64,000 nt of DNA from Mucilaginibacter rivuli. GTDB taxonomy: Bacteria > Bacteroidota > Bacteroidia > Sphingobacteriales > Sphingobacteriaceae. A model generated the notes under the pieces. That model was not told the DNA's origin. It saw only the letters and a list, made by a program, of their open reading frames with translations, and ran no database searches. Shown here one piece after another: positions 1-9,343 of this stretch. The stretch is taken from positions 1-64,000 of the forward strand of contig NZ_JAHXPQ010000003.1 in assembly GCF_019391655.1 (NCBI RefSeq). The letters run 5' to 3'. The translations under genes and the position numbers were made by a program. The first letter of the stretch is position 1. Each line of letters starts with the position of its first letter.

Positions 1-99
1 TCCCTCTATCGGGACGACGAAGCAATCTCAAAGATAGATCTAAAAGCGATGTTTAACGGCTTACCTGTCCGCAGAGATTGCTTCGTTCCTCGCAATGAC
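1..99. repeat. GTCATTGCGAGG-type palindromic repeat, left side degenerate or cut
   Basis: The right arm (76-99) reads as the reverse complement of GTCATTGCGAGG followed by ACGAAGCAATC. The left arm keeps only the inner part (ACGAAGCAATC near 16-27), and its outer end is diverged or lies outside the window. The same arms occur intact at 6099-6192 and 42578-42673. A non-autonomous, MITE-like or REP-like intergenic element is the simplest reading. Confidence 0.6.
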
Positions 100-172
100 A
101 TATTTATGAACAGGCACAAAAACAAAATCGATTTAAATTTGATTTTACTAATAATTTTAGCAATTTTGAATT

Positions 173-1468
173 ATGAATCAGAACTCGTTAGCCGTACGTA
201 CCGAAGCCCGGGTGCTGTTTGTAGATATGAACAGCTTTTTTGCCCGTTGCGAGCAGCAGGTTAACTTTTGGCTGCGCGGCAGGCCCTGCGGGGTTTGTGT
301 ATACACGGGCAAGTATGGCTGCGTGATATCGCTATCAACCGAAGCTAAAGAGCGCGGCCTTAAAGCAGGGATGCGTTTGGATGCCGTGATGGCAGCCTGC
401 CCTGATTTTGTCCCGATAGAAAGCAACCCTACCCGTTACCGGGAATACCACGTTAAAATAATTAATATACTGAAAGAATACTGTGATGATGTTGTACCTA
501 AAAGCATTGACGAGGCCATCATCAACCTCAACAACTATAAACTGCTTTACCCCGACCCAATGCTGATAGCCAAAAAGATAAAGCGCGATATACTGGAAAG
601 GGTGGGTGATTTTTTAGAATGCTCTATTGGTGTAGCACCAAATGCTTTTTTGGCAAAACTGGGTTCGGTAATGGGTAAAAAGCGTGGCGGGACGTTCCTG
701 ATCAACCCGCAAAACATTGACGAGGTACTAAAAACCCTGCGCCTTGGCGACTTGCCGGGCATTGGCGCCAACATGGCTTACAGATTGGAGCGCTGTGGTG
801 TAAATACACCTTATGATATGCGCCATACCCCACCCGACCGTCTCAAAGCCATTTTTAAAAGTATTGAAGGTATTTACTGGCATTACCGCCTCAACTTTAT
901 TGAAACCAATATCGCATCGCATGATTACCGGGGCATGCAGGCAATGCGGCAGATATCTGCTGAAAAGCGCAAAACTCCCGGCTACATTGAGCAACTGTTT
1001 ATGACGCTGTGCCTCACCCTCGAAAAACGGATGGTACGCCATAACTTTTACAGCAAGGCCATTGGCTTTACCGCCAGTTATGTTGACGGCACCCGTTGGG
1101 ACGATGCCTTTAAAGTGAACACCGCCGTGCAGGATGCCATTAGCCTGATGCGGATGATACGCAAGCGCATAGCCAAATTTGAGGAGCAAACCGGCTCGGC
1201 CCCTATTATGAACAATAACATCAGCAGCATGCGGGTATCGGTTACCAACTTTGTGGATAACAGTAATGTGCTGTACAGTTTGTTTGAGGATATTAGCAGA
1301 GCTGATACCGCACGCAAAACCATGCACCAGATAAAAGATAAATTTGGCCAGGATAAGTTAGTACGCGCCGTCGAAATGACCGACGGCAAAGTGATAAAAG
1401 ATGTAATAGGCTTTGGTTCGGTGAAGGATTTAACCAGTTTGGATTACGCGGCGCAGCCGAGGTATTAA
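173..1468 (+). CDS. Y-family DNA polymerase (DinB/UmuC-like)
   Basis: This 431-residue protein is a translesion DNA polymerase of the Y family. The N-terminal palm strand has the metal-binding Asp18 in FVDMNSFF, and the second acidic pair is in SIDEA (Asp113-Glu114). A helix-hairpin-helix-like LPGIGANMAYRLE segment follows near residues 195-208, with a little-finger-like region after it. It is longer than typical Pol IV (about 350 residues), and its N-terminus resembles both DinB and UmuC, so no symbol is given. No imuA or dnaE2 partner is adjacent. The ATG start sits just before the first conserved strand; the AT-rich upstream region holds no obvious ribosome-binding site. Such enzymes copy damaged DNA at low fidelity and are often damage-inducible. 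Confidence 0.85.
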   Translation: MNQNSLAVRTEARVLFVDMNSFFARCEQQVNFWLRGRPCGVCVYTGKYGCVISLSTEAKERGLKAGMRLDAVMAACPDFVPIESNPTRYREYHVKIINILKEYCDDVVPKSIDEAIINLNNYKLLYPDPMLIAKKIKRDILERVGDFLECSIGVAPNAFLAKLGSVMGKKRGGTFLINPQNIDEVLKTLRLGDLPGIGANMAYRLERCGVNTPYDMRHTPPDRLKAIFKSIEGIYWHYRLNFIETNIASHDYRGMQAMRQISAEKRKTPGYIEQLFMTLCLTLEKRMVRHNFYSKAIGFTASYVDGTRWDDAFKVNTAVQDAISLMRMIRKRIAKFEEQTGSAPIMNNNISSMRVSVTNFVDNSNVLYSLFEDISRADTARKTMHQIKDKFGQDKLVRAVEMTDGKVIKDVIGFGSVKDLTSLDYAAQPRY

Positions 1469-1539
1469 TTTTATTCAGCTCTTTTAAAATTGATTCATAA
1501 TATTTAATATTACAGAATAAGCTAAACCACTCCCTGACT

Positions 1540-2082
1540 ATGAACGATGATCTTTCCATCCAGACTAATGAAGCCGCTCTTTGCGGAGCATGTTACCATA
1601 CCATAAACGATGCCGACGCTTTTTGTGATAGCTGCGGTTATCCTGTAAAAGGTACATTGGAACAACAACAAGCTTTTGTTGATAACAAAATGGTAAAGGA
1701 AATTGACCTTGAAGATTATAATGCCAAAATAAAGAACGCAGGCAATAAGCTATTTTGGGTTGCAGGGATATTCGCGATAAGCGGGTTTGCTTTATACGCT
1801 ACCGGTAACAACGCCGAGGAAAAAACAAACACCCTGATCGGCTGCCTTATTATATCGCTCATATTTGTGGCCTTAGGCGCCTGGAGTAGAAAGAAACCAT
1901 TGGCGGCTTTGATATCGGGCGCCGCATTGTATGGCATCGTCCTAATCCTTGGCGCGATAGAAAATCCATTGTCTATCATTAGCGGGATCATATGGAAGGT
2001 TATCATTATCGGTGCTTTTATTAAGGGTATAAAAGCGGCTATTGAAGCTGATAAATTAAAAAAGGAGCTCAATATTGAATAA
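1540..2082 (+). CDS. zinc-ribbon membrane protein, function unknown
   Basis: This is a 180-residue protein. An N-terminal zinc ribbon (CGAC then CDSCG, residues about 15-33) is followed by a charged linker and about four hydrophobic segments (residues about 62-80, 86-106, 111-130 and 135-160), ending in a short charged cytosolic tail. The layout matches small zinc-ribbon-anchored membrane proteins of unknown role. Its last 8 bases overlap the next gene, which also starts with a zinc ribbon, so the two are probably translationally coupled and may act together. No enzymatic motif is visible. Confidence 0.7.
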   Translation: MNDDLSIQTNEAALCGACYHTINDADAFCDSCGYPVKGTLEQQQAFVDNKMVKEIDLEDYNAKIKNAGNKLFWVAGIFAISGFALYATGNNAEEKTNTLIGCLIISLIFVALGAWSRKKPLAALISGAALYGIVLILGAIENPLSIISGIIWKVIIIGAFIKGIKAAIEADKLKKELNIE

Positions 2083-2848
2083 TACTTTGACGCAAACCGA
2101 AGTTGCAGTTTTTAAAAATTGCACGCACTGCGATGGCGAAATAGCTTTTGAAAGCAGGTTTTGCAGACATTGCGGCGTTGTGCAAAAAGCCCAGGATGAC
2201 ATAACAAGCGAGCAAAAGTGGAACAGCATTCAATACGCCGGTCTGTTTTATCTATTAAATATCGGCCTTTGCTGCTTGTTCAAATTTATCGATAGCCTTC
2301 AAACCCTGGCTATATCATTTATTTTTGACGGGCTGCTTGCCATAGTTGCGGTGGTATTTTTTTGCAGCAACTGGGCCGAAAACAAAATGCTGCTCCGCTG
2401 GCCAAACTTTTCAATTGTGAAGCTCGCCGGGTATTGTCTGGGCGCTATACTAGCATCCCTATTAGTTGGCTTTAGCGTAAGATGGATCAATCATACCCTG
2501 TTTTCTGAAGAACTTTATTACTCGGGTTTATACCGGGGGCATAAATACGCGAATGAATTGATGGTATTGTCCATAGCATTTATGCCCGCTATTTTTGAGG
2601 AGTTAGGTTTTCGTGGGTACATGCTTCAAAATTTGCTTGGTGTATCTGATAAGAAACAGGCAATTTTTATCACCTCGTTTTTATTTGCAATTTTACACTT
2701 GTCATTTCTTTCACTTTTTTGGCTTATTCCATTTGCTTTGCTGCAGGGTTATATCCGTGTAAAAGAAAACACTTTATGGTATGGCGTATGTATACACTTC
2801 TTTTTTAACCTGACAGTCTGCATTTCTGAAATATGGAGGCTCAGGTAA
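2075..2848 (+). CDS. zinc-ribbon CPBP-family intramembrane metalloprotease
   Basis: This 257-residue protein has an N-terminal zinc ribbon (CTHC and CRHCG, residues about 16-33) joined to a multi-helix CPBP (Abi/CAAX-like) domain. The diagnostic motifs are present: EExxxR as Glu175-Glu176...Arg180, a His at about 208, and HxxxN as His241...Asn245. The start is a TTG at 2075 that overlaps the upstream gene by 8 bases. It is supported by an AGGAG 7 bases upstream (2063-2067), and no ATG precedes the zinc ribbon. Members of the family cleave peptides within the membrane; the substrate cannot be inferred. It pairs with the upstream zinc-ribbon membrane protein. Confidence 0.8.
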   Translation: MNNTLTQTEVAVFKNCTHCDGEIAFESRFCRHCGVVQKAQDDITSEQKWNSIQYAGLFYLLNIGLCCLFKFIDSLQTLAISFIFDGLLAIVAVVFFCSNWAENKMLLRWPNFSIVKLAGYCLGAILASLLVGFSVRWINHTLFSEELYYSGLYRGHKYANELMVLSIAFMPAIFEELGFRGYMLQNLLGVSDKKQAIFITSFLFAILHLSFLSLFWLIPFALLQGYIRVKENTLWYGVCIHFFFNLTVCISEIWRLR

Positions 2849-3038
2849 TTGGTCGTTGGGCTAAAAAATACTATATTGTATGGAAGGTCGGCTTTATTTG
2901 AATGTTTTTTTACTCTTCCTTTAAAGCGATGGCCAGTGAAAAACACCTGTTTTTACCTGCTTTTTGAATTTGAAAACGAGTGTGTGCAACCCGAAATATA
3001 GCATGAAAATACCATGTGAATTTATCCCCTAAAAAACC

Positions 3039-3046
3039 TATTTTTG
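3039..3046 (+). promoter_or_regulatory. TAnnTTTG -7 box of lepA
   Basis: TATTTTTG matches the Bacteroidota -7 consensus TAnnTTTG and lies only 7 bases before the lepA ATG. Initiation a few bases downstream would give an almost leaderless mRNA. No convincing -33 element is seen. Confidence 0.4.
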
Positions 3047-3053
3047 CGCCTGA

Positions 3054-4841
3054 ATGAAGCACATCCGTAATTTTTGCATTATCGCACACATTGACCACGG
3101 TAAGAGTACCCTTGCCGACAGGTTATTAGAATATACCAACACCATTACCCAGCGCGAAAGTCAGGCGCAACTACTTGACGATATGGACCTTGAGCGTGAG
3201 CGCGGCATCACCATCAAGAGCCACGCCATACAGATGGATTATACCCTTAACGGGCAGAAATATGTATTGAACCTGATAGATACCCCGGGCCACGTAGATT
3301 TTTCGTACGAGGTTTCCCGGTCTATAGCAGCCTGCGAGGGCGCGTTGTTGATCGTTGATGCATCGCAGGGTATACAGGCGCAAACCATATCTAACCTGTA
3401 CTTAGCATTAGAAAACGACCTGGAAATTATCCCGGTACTGAATAAAATGGACCTGCCCGGTGCTATGCCCGAGGAGGTGAAAGACCAGATAGTAGACCTG
3501 ATAGGCTGCAAGCGCGAAGAGATATTAGCTGCTTCGGGCAAAACCGGTATGGGCGTACACGAAATACTGGAAGCTATTGTAGCGCGTGTCCCCGCTCCTG
3601 TTGGTGATCCGGGAGCACCTTTGCAGGCTTTGATATTCGACTCGGTGTTTAACTCGTTCCGTGGTATCATTGCTTACTTTAAAGTAGTTAACGGCGAGAT
3701 ACGCAAAGGCGACAGGGTGAAATTTTTCGCTACCGAAAAGCAATACATTGCTGATGAGGTAGGTACGTTGAAACTAAATCAATTACCTAAAGACGTTATT
3801 AAGACCGGCGACGTGGGTTATATTATATCGGGTATCAAAGAGGCCCGCGAGGTTAAGGTTGGCGATACCATTACCACCATAGCCCGCCCATGCGAAGCCG
3901 GTATACAAGGTTTTGAAGAAGTTAAGCCCATGGTATTTGCCGGTATTTACCCGGTTGATACCGATGAATACGAAGAATTGCGCGAGGCTATGGCTAAACT
4001 GCAACTGAACGATGCTTCGTTAGTGTTTGAGCCGGAATCATCGGCTGCTTTAGGTTTTGGTTTCCGATGCGGTTTCCTTGGGATGCTGCACATGGAAATT
4101 ATCCAGGAGCGTTTGGAGCGCGAGTTTGATATGACGGTAATTACTACCGTGCCCAACGTATCGTACCTTGCCTTCACCACCAAAGGCGAAGAACTGGAAG
4201 TACATAACCCATCCGACCTGCCCGACCCGAGCAAGTTACAGTATGTTGAAGAACCTTTCATCAAGGCCAACATCATAACCAAATCGGAGTTTGTAGGGCC
4301 TATCATGTCGTTGTGTATCAATAAACGTGGTTTTATTGTTAACCAATCATATTTGACCTCTGACCGTGTTGAGTTGGTATTTGAGATGCCTATGGGCGAG
4401 ATCGTATTCGACTTTTACGACAGGTTGAAAACCATATCTAAAGGCTACGCTTCGTTCGATTATGTACAGATAGGTTACCGCCAGTCGGACCTAGTGCGTT
4501 TAGATATACGACTGAACGCCGAGCCTGTTGATGCCTTATCTTCATTGATACACCGCAGCAACAGTTACGATTTTGGTAAGAAGATCTGCGAAAAGCTGAA
4601 GGAACTGATCCCTCGCCAGCAATTCGAGATCATTATACAGGCCTCTATCGGTGCCAAGATCATCGCCCGCGAAACGGTGAAAGCCATGCGTAAAGACGTT
4701 ACAGCCAAATGTTACGGTGGTGATATCTCGCGTAAGCGTAAGCTGTTAGAGAAACAGAAAAAAGGCAAGAAACGCATGCGCCAGGTTGGTAACGTAGAGA
4801 TACCGCAAAGCGCGTTTATGGCGGTTTTGAAGTTAGATTGA
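3054..4841 (+). CDS. lepA: elongation factor 4 (LepA), ribosome back-translocase GTPase
   Basis: This 595-residue translational GTPase is at the expected length for EF4. The G1 motif is AHIDHGKST (residues about 11-19), the effector region contains ERERGITI, G3 is DTPGH (76-80) and G4 is NKMD (130-133). It is followed by domain II, EF-G-like domains III and V, and the LepA-specific C-terminal domain ending in a basic [11 protein letters not shown] stretch. EF4 binds stalled or mistranslocated ribosomes and is membrane/cytosol distributed. The ATG sits directly after a -7 promoter box. Its stop overlaps a possible TTG of the next small gene, although an ATG 21 bases further on is the more likely start there. 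Confidence 0.97.
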   Translation: MKHIRNFCIIAHIDHGKSTLADRLLEYTNTITQRESQAQLLDDMDLERERGITIKSHAIQMDYTLNGQKYVLNLIDTPGHVDFSYEVSRSIAACEGALLIVDASQGIQAQTISNLYLALENDLEIIPVLNKMDLPGAMPEEVKDQIVDLIGCKREEILAASGKTGMGVHEILEAIVARVPAPVGDPGAPLQALIFDSVFNSFRGIIAYFKVVNGEIRKGDRVKFFATEKQYIADEVGTLKLNQLPKDVIKTGDVGYIISGIKEAREVKVGDTITTIARPCEAGIQGFEEVKPMVFAGIYPVDTDEYEELREAMAKLQLNDASLVFEPESSAALGFGFRCGFLGMLHMEIIQERLEREFDMTVITTVPNVSYLAFTTKGEELEVHNPSDLPDPSKLQYVEEPFIKANIITKSEFVGPIMSLCINKRGFIVNQSYLTSDRVELVFEMPMGEIVFDFYDRLKTISKGYASFDYVQIGYRQSDLVRLDIRLNAEPVDALSSLIHRSNSYDFGKKICEKLKELIPRQQFEIIIQASIGAKIIARETVKAMRKDVTAKCYGGDISRKRKLLEKQKKGKKRMRQVGNVEIPQSAFMAVLKLD

Positions 4842-4861
4842 TCGAAACCAGAGATAACCTG

Positions 4862-5197
4862 ATGGCTAAATACTTGCAAGTGAGTTTTTATACATTGATG
4901 GGAATAAAGACGATTATTAATTTGGGTGATTTTTCGTATGCAGAATGGATAGTTTATGATAACAATGTCCCTAAGTACCATGTTAACCTGTACACTGAAA
5001 ACGAATCGGACATGACCATAAACTCCCTGATCAACAAGGGAATTGAAAGTATTGAAACTGTAATATCTAAAATAAGTATCAAACAGGAAGCTAACCTTCA
5101 TTTGGCCAAAATGCCACTTATTCGACTTACTAAAAAGGAAGAATACGTAGAGTTAGACCTACAACCATTACCTGATTCTTGGCTCAAAAATATATAA
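4862..5197 (+). CDS. hypothetical protein, AT-rich
   Basis: This is a protein of about 111 residues starting at MAKYLQVSF. A longer TTG start at 4838 overlapping lepA is possible but less likely. It has no signal peptide, membrane segment or recognised motif. It is mixed alpha/beta with several acidic patches. The codon use is noticeably more AT-rich than that of the flanking lepA and folD. It sits in the same direction, 6 bases before folD, so it is probably co-transcribed. I do not recognise the family. Confidence 0.6.
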   Translation: MAKYLQVSFYTLMGIKTIINLGDFSYAEWIVYDNNVPKYHVNLYTENESDMTINSLINKGIESIETVISKISIKQEANLHLAKMPLIRLTKKEEYVELDLQPLPDSWLKNI

Positions 5198-5203
5198 AGC
5201 TGT

Positions 5204-6085
5204 ATGCAATTACTCGACGGAAAATACGTATCAGAAAAACTTAAGGTTGAAATAGCCGAAGAAGCGGCTAAGCTATTAGCCAAAACAGACCGTAAACCAC
5301 ATTTGGTGGCGGTTTTGGTTGGCCATGATGGTGGTAGCGAGACCTATGTGGCCAGCAAGATGAAAAACTGCGAAAAGGTTGGTTTTAAATCGAGCCTTGT
5401 ACGTTATGAAAGCGATGTGACCGAAGAAGAATTGCTGAAAAAGGTAGAAGAGCTTAACGCTGATGCGGATATTGACGGTATCATTGTTCAGCTCCCCCTC
5501 CCAAAACATATAGATCCCGAAAAGGTAACCGAGCGCATTGATCACCGTAAGGATGTGGATGGCTTCCACCCTGTTAATTTGGGCCGTATGCAGCGTAACC
5601 TGCCATCATTCATCCCGGCAACGCCTTATGGTATTACATTGATGCTGAAAGAATACGGCATTGAAACCGCGGGCAAACATTGCGTTGTAGTTGGCCGCAG
5701 TAACATTGTAGGCTCGCCAATGAGTATTCTGATGGCGAGGAATACTACCCCAGGTAACTGCACGGTAACCATTTGCCATAGCCGTACACCCGATATTAAA
5801 AAGTTTACGCTCGATGCTGATATCCTGATCGTTGCTATCGGCAAAAAGAATTTTATTACGGCAGACATGGTAAAAGATGGCGTTGTTGTAATAGACGTAG
5901 GCATGAACCGCGAAACCTCTACCCTAACCAAATCGGGCTATAAACTGTATGGCGATGTTGATTTTGAAGGCGTAGCACCAAAATCATCGTGGATAACGCC
6001 TGTACCGGGTGGTGTGGGTTTGATGACCATTATTGGGTTGTTGAAGAATACTCTGGCTTCGGCGAATGGAGAGGTTTATAGTTAG
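5204..6085 (+). CDS. folD: methylenetetrahydrofolate dehydrogenase / methenyltetrahydrofolate cyclohydrolase (FolD)
   Basis: This 293-residue bifunctional enzyme of one-carbon metabolism interconverts 5,10-methylene-THF, 5,10-methenyl-THF and 10-formyl-THF using NADP. The catalytic-domain motif [13 protein letters not shown] (Lys at about residue 53) is present, as are [17 protein letters not shown], the Rossmann motif [10 protein letters not shown] and the C-terminal [11 protein letters not shown] signature. It is cytosolic and of family-typical length. It lies in a lepA-small ORF-folD run. A long palindromic repeat immediately downstream could serve as transcript end. Confidence 0.96.
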   Translation: MQLLDGKYVSEKLKVEIAEEAAKLLAKTDRKPHLVAVLVGHDGGSETYVASKMKNCEKVGFKSSLVRYESDVTEEELLKKVEELNADADIDGIIVQLPLPKHIDPEKVTERIDHRKDVDGFHPVNLGRMQRNLPSFIPATPYGITLMLKEYGIETAGKHCVVVGRSNIVGSPMSILMARNTTPGNCTVTICHSRTPDIKKFTLDADILIVAIGKKNFITADMVKDGVVVIDVGMNRETSTLTKSGYKLYGDVDFEGVAPKSSWITPVPGGVGLMTIIGLLKNTLASANGEVYS

Positions 6086-6098
6086 ATTTTTTTAGCGC

Positions 6099-6192
6099 GT
6101 CATTGCGAGGTACGAAGCAATCCTAAACTATGCATTCACACCTGCCTATTGCCGACCTTTCTATCGAAGATTGCTTCGTACCTCGCAATGAC
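6099..6192. repeat. GTCATTGCGAGG palindrome, complete copy
   Basis: The 94-bp element has near-perfect inverted arms of about 24 bases: GTCATTGCGAGGTACGAAGC at the left and its complement ending at 6192. The arms enclose a unique centre. It lies between convergent folD and the Rieske gene. It shares its arms with 1-99 and 42578-42673, so it is a dispersed mobile or REP-like element rather than a gene-specific structure. Confidence 0.75.
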
Positions 6193-6202
6193 GTAATAGT
6201 TG

Positions 6203-6529
6203 TTAGCCGAAAATATCCCAGATAGATTTCACCCCAACATACACCCCATCCTCCCTAACCGCAACGGGATAGGTCTGCAAATAATCACCCTGCCCCGGAT
6301 TACCCCTTCCTGTTTTAATATCATAACCGTAACGGTGAAACGGACATGTCAGCTTACCATCAGTACACCAACCCTGGCTGATATCGGCGCCGGCATGGGG
6401 ACATTTGGCAGCTAAGGCATACACTTCATTATCAACGCCAACAAGGCAAATAATTTTACTGCCAGCCTTTACTTTGCTAATAAACGGATATTTTAAATCA
6501 CTGTTATCTAATACTTTATGCCAATTCAT
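6203..6529 (-). CDS. Rieske [2Fe-2S] ferredoxin-like protein
   Basis: This 108-residue protein consists of a single Rieske domain. The cluster ligands are CPHAG (Cys-x-His, residues about 43-45) and CPFHRYGYD (Cys-x2-His, residues about 62-65). There is no signal peptide or membrane anchor, so it is a soluble cytosolic electron-transfer or NirD-like subunit. No oxygenase or reductase partner is adjacent, so its redox partner is unknown. It is transcribed divergently from queE. Confidence 0.9.
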   Translation of the reverse strand: MNWHKVLDNSDLKYPFISKVKAGSKIICLVGVDNEVYALAAKCPHAGADISQGWCTDGKLTCPFHRYGYDIKTGRGNPGQGDYLQTYPVAVREDGVYVGVKSIWDIFG

Positions 6530-6655
6530 TTAAATACGTACAAAAGATTGTGCCAACCCGAAGTTAGTGGTTTTTCTGATGTGATGCACATCGTTCTGTG
6601 ACGTCATATTATTGCTATAAAAGCTGCTTATCGGGCACAGCTAAATTTTTTGTGT

Positions 6656-6663
6656 AAATTTGC
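6656..6663 (+). promoter_or_regulatory. TAnnTTTG -7 box of queE
   Basis: TAAATTTG matches the Bacteroidota -7 consensus and ends 9 bases before the queE ATG, which again implies a very short leader. Confidence 0.4.
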
Positions 6664-6672
6664 AGCTTAATT

Positions 6673-7296
6673 ATGGTGAATCAGATACCGGAAGACGGCA
6701 CATTGCTTCCATTAATGGAAGAGTTTTATACAATACAGGGCGAAGGTTTTAATACCGGCAAAGCCGCTTATTTTATACGCCTGGGCGGTTGCGATGTGGG
6801 CTGCCATTGGTGCGATGTAAAAGAAAGCTGGGATGCATCCATCCACCCGCTAACCACTGCTGATACCATAGTTGAAAACGCTTCAAAGTTTCCCGGTAAA
6901 GCCGTTGTAGTTACCGGTGGCGAACCGTTGATCTATAACCTGGATTACCTTACCACGCAATTACAGCAACAGGGCATCAAAACCTTTATCGAAACATCAG
7001 GTGCCTACCCTATGTCGGGCTCATGGGATTGGATCTGCTTATCGCCGAAGAAATTCAAAGCGCCAAGCTCAATGGTCGCGCCTTTGGCACACGAGTTAAA
7101 GGTGATCGTTTTTAACAAATCAGATTTTGAATGGGCCGAGCAATACGCCCAACTGGTATCGCCGGGGTGTAAATTGTACCTGCAGCCCGAGTGGTCAAAA
7201 TCAAAAGAAATGATCCCGCTTATTGTTGATTATGTGATGAATAACCCTAAATGGGAAATATCCTTACAAACGCACAAATACCTTAATATTCCGTAA
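6673..7296 (+). CDS. queE: 7-carboxy-7-deazaguanine synthase (QueE), radical SAM
   Basis: This 207-residue radical SAM enzyme converts carboxy-tetrahydropterin to 7-carboxy-7-deazaguanine in queuosine/preQ0 biosynthesis. The N-terminus holds the QueE signature FYTIQGEGFNTGK followed by the cluster motif Cys40-x3-Cys44-x2-Cys47 (CDVGCHWC). A VVTGGEP SAM-binding segment lies near residue 80. The C-terminal WEISLQTHKYLNIP is typical of the family. No queC, queD or queF is adjacent in this window. Confidence 0.95.
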   Translation: MVNQIPEDGTLLPLMEEFYTIQGEGFNTGKAAYFIRLGGCDVGCHWCDVKESWDASIHPLTTADTIVENASKFPGKAVVVTGGEPLIYNLDYLTTQLQQQGIKTFIETSGAYPMSGSWDWICLSPKKFKAPSSMVAPLAHELKVIVFNKSDFEWAEQYAQLVSPGCKLYLQPEWSKSKEMIPLIVDYVMNNPKWEISLQTHKYLNIP

Positions 7297-7333
7297 ACTT
7301 GCAATACGTAGCGCATTTGCACGTATATAGAAT

Positions 7334-9229
7334 ATGAAACGCCTGTTTGCCATCCTGCTGCTTTGTGTACCCATGTTGATGCAGGCCCAGGAAAGATCAT
7401 ATTCTACAGCCAATAAAACCGCCATAAAGCAATATACCAGGGCAAGGCAAAGCATTGATGCGCAGCAATATGATGAAGCGATTACCCAGCTAAAGTTAGC
7501 CTTAGAAATGGAGCCAAACTTTTTAGAAGCGCATAACTCCATTGCTGATCTGCTCCGCCTAAAAAAACAGTACAAAGCATCAATTGAGCATTACCTGAAA
7601 ATCATTGCCATAAACCCGCAATTTAACCGGGCTGTTTATTATAACCTTGGTGATGAAGAGGTTAATATTGCCGATTACACAAACGCTTTAACGCACCTGC
7701 AAACCTACCTCAGCTATCCTGCTATAACACCTGAAAAAAGGCAATATACTGAGCATTTGATAGCTGATTGCAAATTCAGCATAGAAGCCATTAAGCACCC
7801 CATGCCCTTTAAACCCATCAACTTAGGCCCCGAGGTGAACAGCAGTTACGATGAGTATTTCCCGGTGGTAACTGCCGATGAGGGCGAACTGATATTTACC
7901 CGTAAAATAAAGAACAATGAAGATTTTTACCATAGTGCTAAAGTAAAAGGCAAATGGGCCGGCGCCACCTATCTGAGCGAATACATTAATTCACCACAGT
8001 ACAACGAGGGCGCCCAGGCCATTACGCAAGATGGCGAGTATATATTTTTTACCTGTTGCGACAGACCAAGCGGCTTAGGCAGCTGTGATATTTACGTAGC
8101 CAAAAAAAACGGCGATAGCTGGGATACGCCATTTAACTTAAATACGCCTGTAAATTCAAACGCGTGGGAATCGCAACCATCTATCAGCGCGGATGGACAA
8201 ACGCTTTATTTTTCCAGCAACCGCAAAGGTGGTTATGGTGGTTATGATATCTGGAAATCAACGCTGACCGATAAAGGCTGGGGTACACCCGAAAATCTTG
8301 GCCCGAATGTAAATACGCCTTTTGATGAGCAATCGCCTTTTATCCACCCGGATGATAATACCTTGTATTTTTCATCGGACGGATGGCCGGGCTTTGGTAA
8401 TATGGACCTGTTTATCAGCAGGCGCGGTACGGATGGCGCATGGCAAAAACCGCTTAACCTGGGCTACCCTATTAATACCAGTGCAGATGATAGCGGGCTT
8501 AGCTTAAATGCCAATGGCAATTTCGCGTTTTTTGCATCGAATAATCTGAAGGGCTATGGTGGCTTTGATATTTACACCTTTGAAATGCCGGTATCTTTAC
8601 GGCCAAAACTGGTAACTTATGTAAAGGGAACTGTAAAAGACGCCAAAAGCCAGACACCCATTGCAGCCACTGTTGAGATCATCGACCTGGCTAACAGCCG
8701 CATGGTATACCAAAATACACTGAACGAACAAGGCCATTTTATGGCCACGCTAACATCAGGAAAAAACTATATGCTCAATATATCCAAACAGGGCTACATG
8801 TTTTATTCCGAAAACTTTTCCCTTGCGGGAGATACCAGCAAAAAGCAATTTCTGATAGACGTACCCTTACAGGTAATAGAGGCCGGAAATAAGGTAGTAC
8901 TCAAAAACATCTTCTTTGATACTAATAAATTTGATATCAAAGCCGAATCGAAAATAGAGATGCAAAAGCTGATCATTTTTTTAGCCGAAAACCCAAAAGT
9001 AAATATCGAAATTTCGGGTCATACGGATAATGCAGGCAATGACGTGCTGAACCAAACCCTATCGCAAAACCGTGCTAAAGAGGTTTATCAATACCTGCTA
9101 TCGCAGGGTGTACCGCAAAACAGGTTAACGTATAAAGGTTATGGTAAATCGCAACCGATTGCTCCAAATACTACCGAGGATGGCCGCCGCCAAAACCGCA
9201 GGACGGAGTTTAAGATCATCTCGAATTAA
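7334..9229 (+). CDS. OmpA-family outer-membrane protein with TPR and PD40 repeats
   Basis: This is a secreted 631-residue envelope protein. It has a signal peptide (MKRLFAILLLCVPMLMQAQ), TPR repeats (about 30-130), and a WD40/PD40-type propeller (about 160-420) with repeated LYFSSNRKGGYGGYDIW-like blades. A carboxypeptidase-regulatory-like beta sandwich (about 435-515) and a C-terminal OmpA peptidoglycan-binding domain (about 520-631) follow, the latter with the GHTDNAGND and NRAKEVYQYL motifs. This architecture is common in Bacteroidota, including PorE-like proteins, where it links the outer membrane to peptidoglycan. The specific partner is not inferable; no por genes are nearby. Confidence 0.9.
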   Translation: MKRLFAILLLCVPMLMQAQERSYSTANKTAIKQYTRARQSIDAQQYDEAITQLKLALEMEPNFLEAHNSIADLLRLKKQYKASIEHYLKIIAINPQFNRAVYYNLGDEEVNIADYTNALTHLQTYLSYPAITPEKRQYTEHLIADCKFSIEAIKHPMPFKPINLGPEVNSSYDEYFPVVTADEGELIFTRKIKNNEDFYHSAKVKGKWAGATYLSEYINSPQYNEGAQAITQDGEYIFFTCCDRPSGLGSCDIYVAKKNGDSWDTPFNLNTPVNSNAWESQPSISADGQTLYFSSNRKGGYGGYDIWKSTLTDKGWGTPENLGPNVNTPFDEQSPFIHPDDNTLYFSSDGWPGFGNMDLFISRRGTDGAWQKPLNLGYPINTSADDSGLSLNANGNFAFFASNNLKGYGGFDIYTFEMPVSLRPKLVTYVKGTVKDAKSQTPIAATVEIIDLANSRMVYQNTLNEQGHFMATLTSGKNYMLNISKQGYMFYSENFSLAGDTSKKQFLIDVPLQVIEAGNKVVLKNIFFDTNKFDIKAESKIEMQKLIIFLAENPKVNIEISGHTDNAGNDVLNQTLSQNRAKEVYQYLLSQGVPQNRLTYKGYGKSQPIAPNTTEDGRRQNRRTEFKIISN

Positions 9230-9244
9230 TCATTCAGTTATGCC

Positions 9245-9331
9245 GTCCCGACATTCGTTGGGATCGGCCCCCCATCAGAATGATCGCCTGCTTGCCTTGC
9301 ATGTGAGATCCAGAAACAAATTCAGCATGAC
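9245..9331. repeat. degenerate intergenic repeat remnant
   Basis: The spacer after the OmpA gene contains a TCCCGAC/GTTGGGA hairpin (9246-9263) and an AGATCC...TTCAGCATGAC segment (9306-9331). The latter resembles dispersed GTCATGCTGAA-type intergenic repeats of related genomes. The arms are too diverged here for certainty. The hairpin could also end the upstream transcript. Confidence 0.35.
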
Positions 9332-9343
9332 CTGAGATGCTAA

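Noticed and set aside
49..264. 71-residue open frame at the window start
   Set aside because: Overlaps the palindromic repeat and the polymerase start in another frame; no protein-like features.
728..1327. 199-residue open frame on the minus strand inside the Y-family polymerase gene
   Set aside because: Antisense shadow of a conserved gene with intact catalytic motifs; the translation has no family resemblance and no upstream signal.
6578..6592. CRP-like binding site in the Rieske-queE gap
   Set aside because: The half-site spacing does not match the TGTGA-N6-TCACA pattern and CRP-type targets cannot be argued from one match.
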